From: Tateyamaria sp. syn59
GTDB taxonomy: Bacteria; Pseudomonadota; Alphaproteobacteria; Rhodobacterales; Rhodobacteraceae
DNA length: 64,000 nt
Assembly (NCBI RefSeq): GCF_007995245.1
Contig: NZ_VCBA01000006.1
Coordinates: 1 to 64,000, forward strand
Direction of reading: 5' to 3'
A program made the translations under genes and the position numbers. Of this stretch, positions 1-9,140 are shown in pieces. Below the pieces are notes generated by a model. It ran no database searches, was not told where the DNA came from, and saw only the letters and a list, made by a program, of their open reading frames with translations. Each line of letters opens with the position of its first letter. Position 1 is the first letter of the stretch.

Positions 1-463
1 GCAGGGCTGTGCGCGCAAACTCAGCAGGTATCTGTTCAATTTCTTCCAAAGTGAGCCGACGACATGCGACGGATCCAACCTGCAAATCGCTTGGCCCCCG
101 GGGGACGCTGATCGGAGGGTGGGCCATTGCACCAGCATGGCCAAGCTGCAACCACAGATGAGCGTTGCACTTGCCCCCAGCTTCGGCGAGGAACCGAAAC
201 TGGGTAGCGTTCACGTTATCACGCAAGACTAGATTGCCTGGCTTTTCCGCGCCGATCGGATCACCCTGAACTTCGCCAATGATCGACAAACCGAGACCGC
301 CTTCGGCCCAGATACCGTACAGATCGATCTGCTGTTGGCTGGGATTGCCCGCGCCATCCCCGAGAGAATCTGACATCGCTGGCTTTGCGATCCGGTTCTT
401 GAGAACCGCTCCGCATGGTAGCTCAAGCGCATGGGACAGCTCTGTATGTTTTGATGTCGTCAT
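1..463 (-). CDS. NADH:flavin oxidoreductase, old yellow enzyme family (partial, N-terminal part)
   Basis: An open frame on the minus strand runs from ATG at 463 to the left edge with no stop, about 154 codons. It therefore lacks its C-terminal half in this window. The translation has the look of the N-terminal TIM-barrel part of old-yellow-enzyme flavoproteins: an 'LKNRIAKPAM' stretch near residue 21, then 'LYGIWAEGG', 'SIIGEVQ' and 'LWLQLGHAG', followed by 'LTLEEIEQI'. Such enzymes bind FMN and reduce activated alkenes or related substrates with NAD(P)H in the cytoplasm. No clear Shine-Dalgarno precedes the ATG, so the start is tentative. The family call is from recognised motifs only. The FMN- and substrate-binding C-terminal half cannot be checked here. 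Confidence 0.72.
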   Translation of the reverse strand, partial: MTTSKHTELSHALELPCGAVLKNRIAKPAMSDSLGDGAGNPSQQQIDLYGIWAEGGLGLSIIGEVQGDPIGAEKPGNLVLRDNVNATQFRFLAEAGGKCNAHLWLQLGHAGAMAHPPISVPRGPSDLQVGSVACRRLTLEEIEQIPAEFARTAL

Positions 464-1068
464 AGGGCCGATCAAACTGCTCGTGGATTGGTCATTCCCG
501 GAAACCATCGCGATTTCGCTTAGTTCGCAAGGCTTCAATCAGAAAGCTTAGGGTTGAATCGGACAAGACTGCGCACTCTGAGTTTATCGCAGACCGGCCC
601 AAACCTGCCTTTGGCGACTGGGTGTCTATGCTGCGATGCAGCCCGTCAGAGGAGACATTCGCTACGAGCGCGAAGACAAGAGCTAGTCGAACTCACGGTG
701 TGCGGGAATTCCCGACGTTGGGTTTGTCCATGTTGTTGTCGCAACAACCTTTCGCAGCTACGGCAGAGCATGGACCGCGCGGCAACAGGTACCGGCAAAC
801 CTGTCATTGATGGGCTCATGATCTTCCCAGCTTGAGATCGTGCAATCACCATATCCGGATGGCGCAAAATAGACCCTAAAGAAGGCCATCGTTTAGCTTG
901 ACACCCATCATGTCGGCTTAGACGATTGGGGTTACAAACAAAACTATAGGTTGAACTGTACCAAAAAAGGTTGCACGCTTACACTATCTGAGTCTCATCA
1001 GAGCTAACTTACACTTATTTTTTGATAAAAATTTGGGCTCTTAATTGGATAGTCAAAATTTCATTTCG
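464..1068. other. Non-coding stretch with a dispersed repeat remnant
   Basis: No convincing gene was found in these roughly 600 bases. Short open frames here lack good ribosome sites and family resemblance. Around 595-670 lies a degenerate copy of an intergenic sequence type seen elsewhere in the window: a 'GGCCCAAAC' start, a 'GCAGCCC' core and a 'GACATTCGC' end. The last 150 bases (about 900-1068) are AT-rich and lie directly before the CHAT gene, so they probably hold its promoter, but no confident -35/-10 pair was assigned. Confidence 0.5.
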
Positions 1069-4000
1069 ATGTATCTAAGGGCGGTTGCCTCAAAGTTAGC
1101 GGAAGCACTACTTTTTTGTGCTTTTAATCTCACCATTCTCTTGGCGAGTCCTAGTTTCGCTGAAACTGCTCTCGATCGGAGCTACAACTTGTCACAAGCA
1201 GGCCGCCTGGTTGAAGCGGAACAAATACTGCGAAGTGAACTCGCTCGATTAGGAACCAACCAAGTAGACAGCGAATACAGCCTAAAGCTGCTCAATAATC
1301 TTGGGGCTATTTTGAGCAATCAGGGGAGGCTTGAAGAAGCACTCATAGTCTTTGAAGATACCTATCATCGGAGTGCTAGAGCGCTCGACTTCAACCATAA
1401 CGACACGCTCATAGCACTCGGAAACTATGTTTCGACTCTTGTAGATCTTGATCTCGTTGAACGAGCACTTCGCGAACTCGAGGACTTCAAGCAACGCAGC
1501 AAAACGAAAGACGAAGATCCGACAAACGCGACAATTTGGGCCACAGACTATCAACGTGAATTAGCAGCACGTTTCGGTGACTTCGAGCAGGCGCTAAACC
1601 TGTGCAAGGAATGGAAGGCGTATTCAGTCAAATTGGGGGCTGAACCTTCTTCAGTAGTTGCACTGGAGTACACTTTATACTGTTCAGCGTATATGTATTC
1701 GACCGGACAGGCTTCGGCGGCAGAAAGCGAAATCGTATCGGCGATAGAACTCGTACCTGTCGTCAACGCAGAGAATTCGTCGATCGTCATGTCCTTATAC
1801 CATGACTTGTCCCAATTACGCCGAGCTCAGGGACGTATTGCTGAAGCGGCACGAACCCTTGAAGATAGCATCATAGCCGCAGATCGCGCAGGACTGCTTC
1901 ATTCGACCAATACCGGGATCGGAAGCCTGCTAACGCTATCCGAGATCTACTTCGACATGGAAGATTTTAGATCTGGGCGCAACACCTCCGAGAAGGCGAT
2001 CGAAGTATTACAAAGTTTATCAGGCGGAGTGGGATTTCCACAAGACGACCCAGACTATCTTCATGCGTATGCAGCATTCGGTTTTTCACAAGTCATTTTC
2101 GAGGACCCAACGTTAGCTCTTGTACCCTTGCAATATGCCTACAACGAAATGTTCAGCGTAAGCATGAACGCGCTAAGTCAGTTTGAGATAGCTTTTCTCT
2201 ACGGGAAAGCGCTTAAAACGCATGAATATTTCGAAGACGCGATCATTCTACTGGAAGACTTATTGCAAGCACAGATGCAGTACTTTGGGGCCTATTCCAC
2301 TAACCTTTTTCGTACACAAGTTGAAATCTGTAGCGCGAAACTTGCAGTGGGTTTTCAGATCTCTGACGCGCAGGAATGTGAGCTAGCAATGGGGTCTCCT
2401 GCACGGGAAGACCCATTCCACATTCATTCCGAAATTGAGCTTCTGAGATCCATATTAAAGTCGCAAAGTGTGGTAGATGCTGTCGATTTAGTGTCAGACA
2501 TTCATGACCGAATGAACGCCGTGTTTAGTGATGAAGATGAACACTTGCTTTCTCATAAGCTGCAAACCCTAGGTGCAGCGCTACTAGAAAGACTCGGGAG
2601 GGAACAAAGGCTCAATGCAGATCTTCATGCGAGCCTCTCGGTTAAGCTATTGAGAATATTGAATTGGATCGACGAAGCGGGTAGCCCAAGAGGCCTTGGA
2701 GTTGGATCTGCTGCACCCGAGTTAGTTGAGAAACAGGCCTTACTATACCGTGTAAGACAGAGACTGTTGGCTTTGAGTTTGTCCTCAACTGAATACCAGA
2801 CAAAGCGAGAGGAGATCACAAGACGGCACATCGCGTTGGGAGAAGTATACGATGAACTGTCTACTTTGGATCAGACTTCTTCGGTCTTCGAAAACTCGGA
2901 GACAGAGGAGTCCGAGCCATCGAACGATGACATTGCTGGGTCGATCGAACATGCTGGCACACTGGTTCTCTACCGCCTCCTCGCGGGGAAATACTATGCC
3001 GTAGTCCTAACCACTTATGAAACAACAGTTTTTCCTTTGGAAATTGAACTGAAGGAGCTAAACAGTCTGGTTCGATCGGTAAGGCCTGGTGGTGCAAGTT
3101 CATATTTCGAAGTTGGCAAGTCGGCCTCTGAAGAACTTTCGGTGAGTGCGCATTTTCTTCATGAAGCCATATGGCAGCCGATTGCCTCACAAATTCATAC
3201 TGAAGATGTGACTATACTTCCTGATGGGGTCCTATCTCAGTTTCCATTTTACCTTTTGAAGCGATCCCAGGATCATTTGGAGCCAGATTGGCTTTTGTTC
3301 GACGATATTGTCATTACCTATGTCCCGCGAGTCAGTGACGTCTTTTCACATGTTGGTCGAGGTTCAAAGCTTGAACGAAACAGAACTCTGTTCGCTGTAG
3401 GTGATCCGAAACTCGGCAAGTGCAATCAAGAACTTGTTCAGTCGGATGTAGGTTTCTCAGATGACGCAGTCTTTGTGCTTCCTAATTTCCTTAACTGCTT
3501 CTTTCGCAGTCTGCCAGAAGCCCAGCAGGAGGTTGAAGACATATCTAAGCTATTTGAGCATGATAGTGTAGATTTGCTGATTGGGTCTGAAGCATCCGAA
3601 GCTGAGCTGAGGAGACATATCCGCATAGGTTCACTCGAGCAAGCATCAATACTTGTGTTTGCTACTCATGGTGTCTCGGCTGGTGAGTTAAGCTATGTGA
3701 TCGATCCACAGAGGTTGTTTGACAAAGAAGGGTTTGGAGTTGGGACCATTGGCCCATCGGCTGTCGACATTGCACGTCAAACAACTGATATGTCCGAAGA
3801 TGACTTGAGCAAGTTAGAAGGAGCGTTAGTCTTTAATTATTTTGACAGAAATGTTCCTGATAAATACAACCTTTCCGCAGCGGGACTTCTACTTTCAACT
3901 TATCATGCAGGCCCAGAGGTCGATACTTTCAATGACGGTTTCCTCGCAAGTTGGGAGATCGCGAGTATCCCTCTTACCGCTGATATAGTCATATTGTCCG

Positions 4001-4278
4001 CTTGCAATACTGCTCCTTCCAGTCAGTTTGTTGATGACAGGCAATTCATCGGTTTAGTCTCGCCCTTCTTAGATGCTGGTGCAAGATCCGTCCTAGCAAC
4101 GCACTGGGCAGTTGAATCTAACGCGTCATCCAGTGTTTCTAGGAGCTTCTTGCAACAAACTCTAAATGACGGCACAGAGCCGGCCGTTGCTTTGCGAAAC
4201 GCGCTTCGTGAGCTACATGCAAGAGTAGACAATCCCTATCTATGGGCACCATTCTTTTTCGTCGTGGGCGGTCGGTAA
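1069..4278 (+). CDS. Exported TPR-CHAT domain protein (caspase-like protease fold)
   Basis: The 1,069-residue protein begins with a plausible signal peptide (hydrophobic run ending 'SPSFA'), so the ATG at 1069 is preferred over the TTG eight codons upstream. Residues about 30-480 are helical TPR-like repeats. The C-terminal part is a CHAT domain, the caspase-related peptidase fold usually found behind TPRs. The expected catalytic dyad is visible as His867 in 'FATHG' and Cys979 in 'LSACNT'. Its base composition is clearly more AT-rich than most of the window, suggesting transfer. The next gene starts 33 bases later and encodes another exported protein, so the two probably form one unit. CHAT proteins elsewhere act as separase-like or effector proteases. 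An exported form would act outside the cytoplasm; its target is unknown. Confidence 0.85.
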   Translation: MYLRAVASKLAEALLFCAFNLTILLASPSFAETALDRSYNLSQAGRLVEAEQILRSELARLGTNQVDSEYSLKLLNNLGAILSNQGRLEEALIVFEDTYHRSARALDFNHNDTLIALGNYVSTLVDLDLVERALRELEDFKQRSKTKDEDPTNATIWATDYQRELAARFGDFEQALNLCKEWKAYSVKLGAEPSSVVALEYTLYCSAYMYSTGQASAAESEIVSAIELVPVVNAENSSIVMSLYHDLSQLRRAQGRIAEAARTLEDSIIAADRAGLLHSTNTGIGSLLTLSEIYFDMEDFRSGRNTSEKAIEVLQSLSGGVGFPQDDPDYLHAYAAFGFSQVIFEDPTLALVPLQYAYNEMFSVSMNALSQFEIAFLYGKALKTHEYFEDAIILLEDLLQAQMQYFGAYSTNLFRTQVEICSAKLAVGFQISDAQECELAMGSPAREDPFHIHSEIELLRSILKSQSVVDAVDLVSDIHDRMNAVFSDEDEHLLSHKLQTLGAALLERLGREQRLNADLHASLSVKLLRILNWIDEAGSPRGLGVGSAAPELVEKQALLYRVRQRLLALSLSSTEYQTKREEITRRHIALGEVYDELSTLDQTSSVFENSETEESEPSNDDIAGSIEHAGTLVLYRLLAGKYYAVVLTTYETTVFPLEIELKELNSLVRSVRPGGASSYFEVGKSASEELSVSAHFLHEAIWQPIASQIHTEDVTILPDGVLSQFPFYLLKRSQDHLEPDWLLFDDIVITYVPRVSDVFSHVGRGSKLERNRTLFAVGDPKLGKCNQELVQSDVGFSDDAVFVLPNFLNCFFRSLPEAQQEVEDISKLFEHDSVDLLIGSEASEAELRRHIRIGSLEQASILVFATHGVSAGELSYVIDPQRLFDKEGFGVGTIGPSAVDIARQTTDMSEDDLSKLEGALVFNYFDRNVPDKYNLSAAGLLLSTYHAGPEVDTFNDGFLASWEIASIPLTADIVILSACNTAPSSQFVDDRQFIGLVSPFLDAGARSVLATHWAVESNASSSVSRSFLQQTLNDGTEPAVALRNALRELHARVDNPYLWAPFFFVVGGR

Positions 4279-4311
4279 TTCACAACCTAAAAACAACTGT
4301 TGAGGAACAAC

Positions 4312-4770
4312 ATGAAACGTCGTGAGATTCTTTTTGCATTACCTGCTATTACGTATGCTTGTGCTTTCCCAAAGAGAGTACTGGCGCAGGGAGACGAAGA
4401 AATTGTAATTGAGTGGAGATTATTGCCCGATCAATTGGAACTTGTCCCGGACGACGCCCCCCTTGAGGAAGGCGAACCAGCAGATACTAGGAACCCCCTC
4501 CTCGTTGGTGCCATCGTTTTAGTGGGTGCTTGGGCAGCTCCAAAGATCGCTCAGGCTGTTCTTGATGTGTATCATCGATACCAAGGCGGTGGTGTGATTA
4601 TCGATTTGAGATCGCTACCACTCGTTGTCGAGACTAGTCCGCGGATACCGCCCGGATTTGCTTTGATAATTTCGGATGACGGGGCGGAGACGCTAAGCTT
4701 AGGTGGCGTTGACCCACTCAAACCAGATGATCTTGCAGAGTTTATCGCCAATGCAGCCAAGGGCGGATAG
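4312..4770 (+). CDS. Small exported protein downstream of the CHAT gene
   Basis: A 152-residue protein of unrecognised family. The ATG at 4312 is chosen because a GAGG ribosome site lies just upstream; a TTG at 4300 is less likely. The N-terminus has a twin-arginine ('KRREIL') followed by a hydrophobic run and a 'VLAQ' cleavage-like site, so Tat-type or Sec export is plausible. A second hydrophobic segment at about residues 62-82 ('VGAIVLVGAWAA') could anchor it in the membrane. It shares the AT-rich composition of the CHAT gene and is separated from it by only 33 bases. It may therefore be the CHAT protein's substrate, partner or membrane anchor. That role is inference from position only. 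Confidence 0.7.
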   Translation: MKRREILFALPAITYACAFPKRVLAQGDEEIVIEWRLLPDQLELVPDDAPLEEGEPADTRNPLLVGAIVLVGAWAAPKIAQAVLDVYHRYQGGGVIIDLRSLPLVVETSPRIPPGFALIISDDGAETLSLGGVDPLKPDDLAEFIANAAKGG

Positions 4771-5264
4771 TAGAGCGTTAGCTAACCTAGGCGGAACGGC
4801 ATGCATCAGACTTTTTCCCATTACTATGTAGAGGTTGAGTTGGAAAGTTCGTCCGACATGGTATTGCCCTGACATTCTGAACAAAAATAAGACGCGCTCA
4901 CTGTGTCCACGCATATGAGTTACTCTCGAAGTATCCTCTGTGTCGCGAACAAGTAGCAAGCCTCGCCGCCGCCGTGTCCCGAGCGAAAGGCCACTCCTCA
5001 CGCCGCAAGGCGATACGGAAACGATGCAGGCGCGGCGATTTTAGTGCTACCAGCACGAGCAACATGTTCAGATGTCTTCCGCTATGGGGCTGGTTCCGGA
5101 CCTAGGAGCAAGCGCAGCATCTGTCTGAGTGGGGTCGGATACCTGGGCGGGGACGGCCCAAATCTGACCTTGGCCGTGACTGCCTGCGCTGCATCGCAGC
5201 TTCCTCAAAGCAGACATTCCCCGAAGTTGGAACAGGGGCGGCCTGACCGCCCCTTTCTCTAACA
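4771..5264. other. Intergenic stretch with a dispersed repeat copy
   Basis: About 490 bases between the convergent CHAT pair and NTF2-like gene hold no gene I can support. A copy of the dispersed intergenic sequence lies at about 5150-5225 ('GGCCCAAAT', 'GCATCGCAGC', 'GCAGACATTCC'). A perfect 7-bp hairpin at 5235-5253 closes the region. The DNA before 5040 shows nothing recognisable. Confidence 0.45.
5235..5260 (+). terminator. Hairpin with short T-rich tail
   Basis: GGGGCGG at 5235-5241 pairs perfectly with CCGCCCC at 5247-5253 across a five-base loop, and TTTCTCT follows on the plus strand. It lies between the plus-strand CHAT pair and the minus-strand NTF2-like gene, so it could separate the convergent units. 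The T tract is weak, and the hairpin is also the end of a dispersed repeat copy. Confidence 0.4.
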
Positions 5265-5678
5265 TCAGGCCCAGCCTAGTTGGGCCAACGCATGACTGTC
5301 ATTCCAGATCTTGGTCATGTGCGCGATTTTGCCGCCAGCAAATTCCATAACATATACGTAGTCTGACGCGACCTTGGCGTGGGTAGGATCGACCGGGCCG
5401 CCTGGTCCGGATTGTGTGCCGTGAAACACAGCAAAGGCCAGCACGATGCTGCGATCTTCGTCGGATGCGAACCCTTTCAGCTCGTAGTTGCCATCCGGGA
5501 TCGGCGTCAGCAGGCCCTTCATCCACTCTGTATATGCTTCCAACGTGTGTGTGTCCGCCAGCGCGCCGGACTGGCAAGCAAAACTCGCATGTGCGCTGCA
5601 ATATGCGGCGCACTCATCCCAGCCTTTACCGGTTTCGCAGGCTTCAAAAAAGGCTCTTGCTGTCTCTGTCATGCTCAT
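5265..5678 (-). CDS. NTF2-like / SnoaL-like family protein
   Basis: A 137-residue protein with the size and layout of the NTF2-like (ketosteroid isomerase/SnoaL) fold: an N-terminal helix ('ETARAFFEACETG'), a 'YTEWMKGLL' helix, then strands ending in 'VYVMEFAGGKIAHMTKIWND'. The last pattern is typical of the family's C-terminal sheet. The ATG at 5678 has AAGGAG seven bases upstream; an internal ATG two codons on is also possible. Members of this fold are small cytoplasmic enzymes or ligand-binding proteins, and no specific substrate can be deduced. It stands alone, divergent from the cyclase gene at 5800. Confidence 0.75.
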   Translation of the reverse strand: MSMTETARAFFEACETGKGWDECAAYCSAHASFACQSGALADTHTLEAYTEWMKGLLTPIPDGNYELKGFASDEDRSIVLAFAVFHGTQSGPGGPVDPTHAKVASDYVYVMEFAGGKIAHMTKIWNDSHALAQLGWA

Positions 5679-5799
5679 CGCGTTTCTCCTTGTGTGCGAC
5701 CTTGGGACAATCCCCTGGTGTCATGCAAAGAAGTTACGAAGCCGCGGAGAACGGCGATATCCTTCAAATGAACCAATTGATGCAGGAGGGATGTAGGGT

Positions 5800-8700
5800 A
5801 TGGTCCTCCAACATTTTACCGAGGAAATTATGTCGGACACGGCACAATCGATTGAACCACTATCAAAACGGGAAGCTGAAGTGGCCGCCGCCTATGCGGA
5901 CGGTGCCAGCTACAAGGTCATTGCCCGTGACCTTGGTATATCTCCGACCACTGTTAGATCTCATTTGCGCACGGTCTATGGCAAGCTGAATGTCACATCG
6001 AAAATCGCTTTGGCGCAGGTATTGGCAGATCCGGAGGTTAAATCGGCTGGACACCAGGATGCAGCCGCGCTGACCGCCGATCTTGCGCTGGAACTGGACG
6101 AAGCCATGCGGCGCGAGCGGACGATGGCGCGCGTTCTGCGGATCATCAACGAGAGCAGTGGCAACCTTGATGACGTTATCGACGAGGTGCTGGAGCAAGC
6201 GCTTGAGATCTGCGAGGCGGAGTTCGGCATTCTGATGGCGCATCACGGTGATTTCACCTTCACAGAGATGCGCTCCAGCCACATAAGCGCGCCTTTTGCC
6301 GCGTGGTTGTCGGAACAAGGAGTGTTCAACCCAGGACCAGAGACCGCCGTCGGGCGCGCTGCGCGGTCACTGAAGCCAGTCAGCATCGCGGATGTGAATG
6401 CCGAAGACGTTGCATACGAAGACAATCCGCTGCGCTTTGCGACCGTCAAGTTTGGTCAGGCGCGGTCGCTGGCGGCGATCCCTATGACAGCAGGCGGACG
6501 GTTGATTGGGGTCTTCAGCGTGTACCGGACCCGTGTGCACCCGTTCAATGACCGCGCGCTGGAACTGGCGCAGACTTTTGCCGATCAGGCGGCTATCGCA
6601 ATTGAAAACTCCGCGCACATCACAGAAATGGAAGCCCGGCTGGAGCGGTCGTCTGCGTCCCGCGAAATTTTGGACGCGATCAGTACGTCGAGCGATGACG
6701 AAGGCCCAGTGTTTGACGCCATCCTACGCAATGCTGCCAAGCTTTGCGATGCGCCGATGGCCCGCTTGGAATTGGCCGACGCTGCGCGGCGGACGCATTA
6801 TTGCGCGGCAGCGTGGGGCGATGAAATGCGGTCGTTCAAAGTTGGCGAGGCGCTGCCGCTTGATCAACCTAACGACCTACCGACCGCCATTCGCGAAGGT
6901 GTGGTGCGCCATATCCATGACCTGTCGAAATCGGAGCTATATCTAAGCGGCAACCCGACACGTGTGAGGATGGTGGAGGAAGAGGGTTACCGCACCTATT
7001 TGTGTGTCCCTTTGGTAGCCGAGGGTATTGGTATCGGGGCAATCGTTCTAAGCCGCCGCGAGGTTGCACCATTTTCGGACGAGAGCATCGCGCTGGTCCA
7101 GAACCTTGCCATTCAAGCTGTGATCGCGATTGAGAATGTCCGCCGATTTCGCGCCTTGCGGGATCGACTGGAAAGAGCAGCTGCCACGCGTGAAGTCCTG
7201 GAAGCGATCAGTGCTGCAAGCGACGACGAGAGGCCCGTCTTTGACGCCATTCTGGGTAATGCGCGCAAATTGTGCGAAGCGCCCTTTGCGGCCCTCATAT
7301 TGGGATGTGAAGGTGACGACCACCAGACCATGGTCGCGCACCACGGCGCGCTTCAAAGCACCGAAGACTTTTACAGTCAGGGTCGTGTGCCGATGGATCC
7401 GGACAAGTCCTTCGCCGCGCGCGCGATTGTCGAAAAGCGCCCCGTGCATCTGCATAACATGATGGACACCGATCAGTACCGTGCGGGTGTACCGAACGTT
7501 GTCGAACTCTGTGACGTGCAAGGCATTCGCACCAACCTATTTGTTCCGCTCATTCGGGATGGGGTTGGCGTCGGCTGTTTCATCATCTTTCGCCACGAAG
7601 TGCGGCCCTACACTGATGAACAAATCGCGCTGCTCGAGACCTTTGCGACCCAAGCCGTCATCGCGTTGGACAATGTCCGGCAGTTCCGGGATCTCCGGAA
7701 GCGTTTGGACAGAGAGGCCGCGACGCGGGAAATCCTGCAAGTCATCAATCAAAACCGCGATGATGCGCAGCCTGTGTTTGACACAATTCTGAGGAACGCC
7801 ATTGACCTGTGCGGCGCGAGCGCTGGTGCACTGACGCTGGGGGCCAAGGGCGATACGCACCAACGCATGGCCGTCTCGCGGGGCGTGAGCCAGGCAACGC
7901 TTGACGTCTACGCGCGCGGTGAGGTGTCGATGGATCCCCATATCTCAATGGCGGCCAAGGCGATCCTTTCCGGCGAGGTCGTCCATGTGGCGGATATGGC
8001 GGACACGGACGGGTATCGCAGTGGCGTGTCGCACTATACCTCCGTTGTCGACGACACCGGTATCCGCACCAATCTGTTTGTGCCCTTGATGACACCCGAA
8101 GGGGGCGAAGGTGTCCTGGTGCTGTTCCGCAAAGAGGTGAAGCCCTACACGCCAGACGAAATTGCGCTGGTCGAAACCTTTGCGGCACAGGCCGCGATTG
8201 CGCTGGAGAATGTGCGCCAATTCAGGAACTTACAGGCAAGGACATCCGAGGTTCAGAATCTGAACGCATCGCTGGAAGCCAAGGTAGACGCGCAGGTTGT
8301 TGAACTCGAGCGGATGGGGCGATTGAAACGTTTCCTTCCCGCCGCCGTAGCGGACACTGTTGTGTCCTCGGGCTCTGAGAAGATGCTGCAAAGCCACCGT
8401 GCATTATTGGGTGTCCTGTTTTGCGACATTCGCGGCTTCACCGCGTTCTGCGAAACGGCTGAACCCGAAGAGACGATTGAGGTCTTGCAGACCTACCATG
8501 AGGAGATGGGAAAACTGATCAATGAGCATGGCGCGGGTGTTGATCTACGCATGGGGGACGGCGTCATGGTGCTATTCAACGACCCGGTCCCTTGTGATGA
8601 TCCTGCCGGAGACGCTGTGCGTCTTGCCATTGCGATGCGTGCGCGGATGGCTGAGCTGTGTAGGGGGTGGAAGCGGCTTGGTCACCGCCTTGGTTTTGGT

Positions 8701-8952
8701 GTTGGCGTCTCGCTCGGCTACGCCACTGTTGGCCTTGTCGGGTTTGAAGGGCGGTTTGATTACACTGCGTCCGGCACCGCAATCAATCTTGCATCGCGGC
8801 TGTGCGACGAAGCGATCGACGGTGAAATCCTGCTCAGCACACGAGCCGGAATTGCTGTCGAGGATATTTTTCCCGTCGAGACCCGTGGGGAACTTACTCT
8901 GAAAGGGATCCGCGAACCTGTCGAGGTTTTTAGGCTGTCGGGAGAGATTTGA
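5800..8952 (+). CDS. LuxR-type HTH / four-GAF / class III nucleotide cyclase fusion
   Basis: A 1,050-residue protein. Residues about 20-75 form a LuxR/GerE helix-turn-helix ('LSKREAEVAAAY', 'TTVRSHLRTVYGKL'). Four GAF-like repeats follow at about 115-260, 285-440, 465-620 and 640-800, each ending in a similar 'FA.QA.IAIEN' segment, with a helical linker after them. Residues about 865-1045 are a class III adenylate/guanylate cyclase domain with metal-site Asp in 'FCDIRGFT' and 'MGDGVMVLF', and 'INLASRL' near the end. The purine-selecting lysine usual four residues before the second Asp is not seen; Leu occupies that site with Arg next to it, so substrate is uncertain. AGGAGG lies ten bases before the ATG at 5800; an ATG at 5830 with its own GAGG is an alternative. 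A DNA-binding domain on a multi-sensor cyclase is unusual. Confidence 0.88.
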   Translation: MVLQHFTEEIMSDTAQSIEPLSKREAEVAAAYADGASYKVIARDLGISPTTVRSHLRTVYGKLNVTSKIALAQVLADPEVKSAGHQDAAALTADLALELDEAMRRERTMARVLRIINESSGNLDDVIDEVLEQALEICEAEFGILMAHHGDFTFTEMRSSHISAPFAAWLSEQGVFNPGPETAVGRAARSLKPVSIADVNAEDVAYEDNPLRFATVKFGQARSLAAIPMTAGGRLIGVFSVYRTRVHPFNDRALELAQTFADQAAIAIENSAHITEMEARLERSSASREILDAISTSSDDEGPVFDAILRNAAKLCDAPMARLELADAARRTHYCAAAWGDEMRSFKVGEALPLDQPNDLPTAIREGVVRHIHDLSKSELYLSGNPTRVRMVEEEGYRTYLCVPLVAEGIGIGAIVLSRREVAPFSDESIALVQNLAIQAVIAIENVRRFRALRDRLERAAATREVLEAISAASDDERPVFDAILGNARKLCEAPFAALILGCEGDDHQTMVAHHGALQSTEDFYSQGRVPMDPDKSFAARAIVEKRPVHLHNMMDTDQYRAGVPNVVELCDVQGIRTNLFVPLIRDGVGVGCFIIFRHEVRPYTDEQIALLETFATQAVIALDNVRQFRDLRKRLDREAATREILQVINQNRDDAQPVFDTILRNAIDLCGASAGALTLGAKGDTHQRMAVSRGVSQATLDVYARGEVSMDPHISMAAKAILSGEVVHVADMADTDGYRSGVSHYTSVVDDTGIRTNLFVPLMTPEGGEGVLVLFRKEVKPYTPDEIALVETFAAQAAIALENVRQFRNLQARTSEVQNLNASLEAKVDAQVVELERMGRLKRFLPAAVADTVVSSGSEKMLQSHRALLGVLFCDIRGFTAFCETAEPEETIEVLQTYHEEMGKLINEHGAGVDLRMGDGVMVLFNDPVPCDDPAGDAVRLAIAMRARMAELCRGWKRLGHRLGFGVGVSLGYATVGLVGFEGRFDYTASGTAINLASRLCDEAIDGEILLSTRAGIAVEDIFPVETRGELTLKGIREPVEVFRLSGEI

Positions 8953-9140
8953 CTGACCTCTGCACATGATGTGACGATGAGTTAGACGCGCCGCGCCATT
9001 GCGTACGGCCCAAACCGGACTCTCGATACTCTTGATAGATGCTGCGTTTGCAGCCCGCATTGCCGCCATTCGCTGCACGCGCAAGATATCCGGATCGATG
9101 TGCCTGATGACACGGTCATCCCCAGAGCCCGGACGAACCG
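8953..9140. repeat. Short intergenic stretch with dispersed repeat copy
   Basis: Between the cyclase gene and the convergent regulator lies another copy of the dispersed intergenic sequence at about 9003-9070 ('GGCCCAAACCGGAC', 'GCAGCCCGCATTGCCG', 'CATTCGCTGC'). No hairpin with a T run was found. Confidence 0.4.

Noticed and set aside
229-867. Several small open frames on both strands
   Set aside because: The minus strand up to 463 encodes the flavin oxidoreductase in a different frame; the others lack ribosome sites and similarity.
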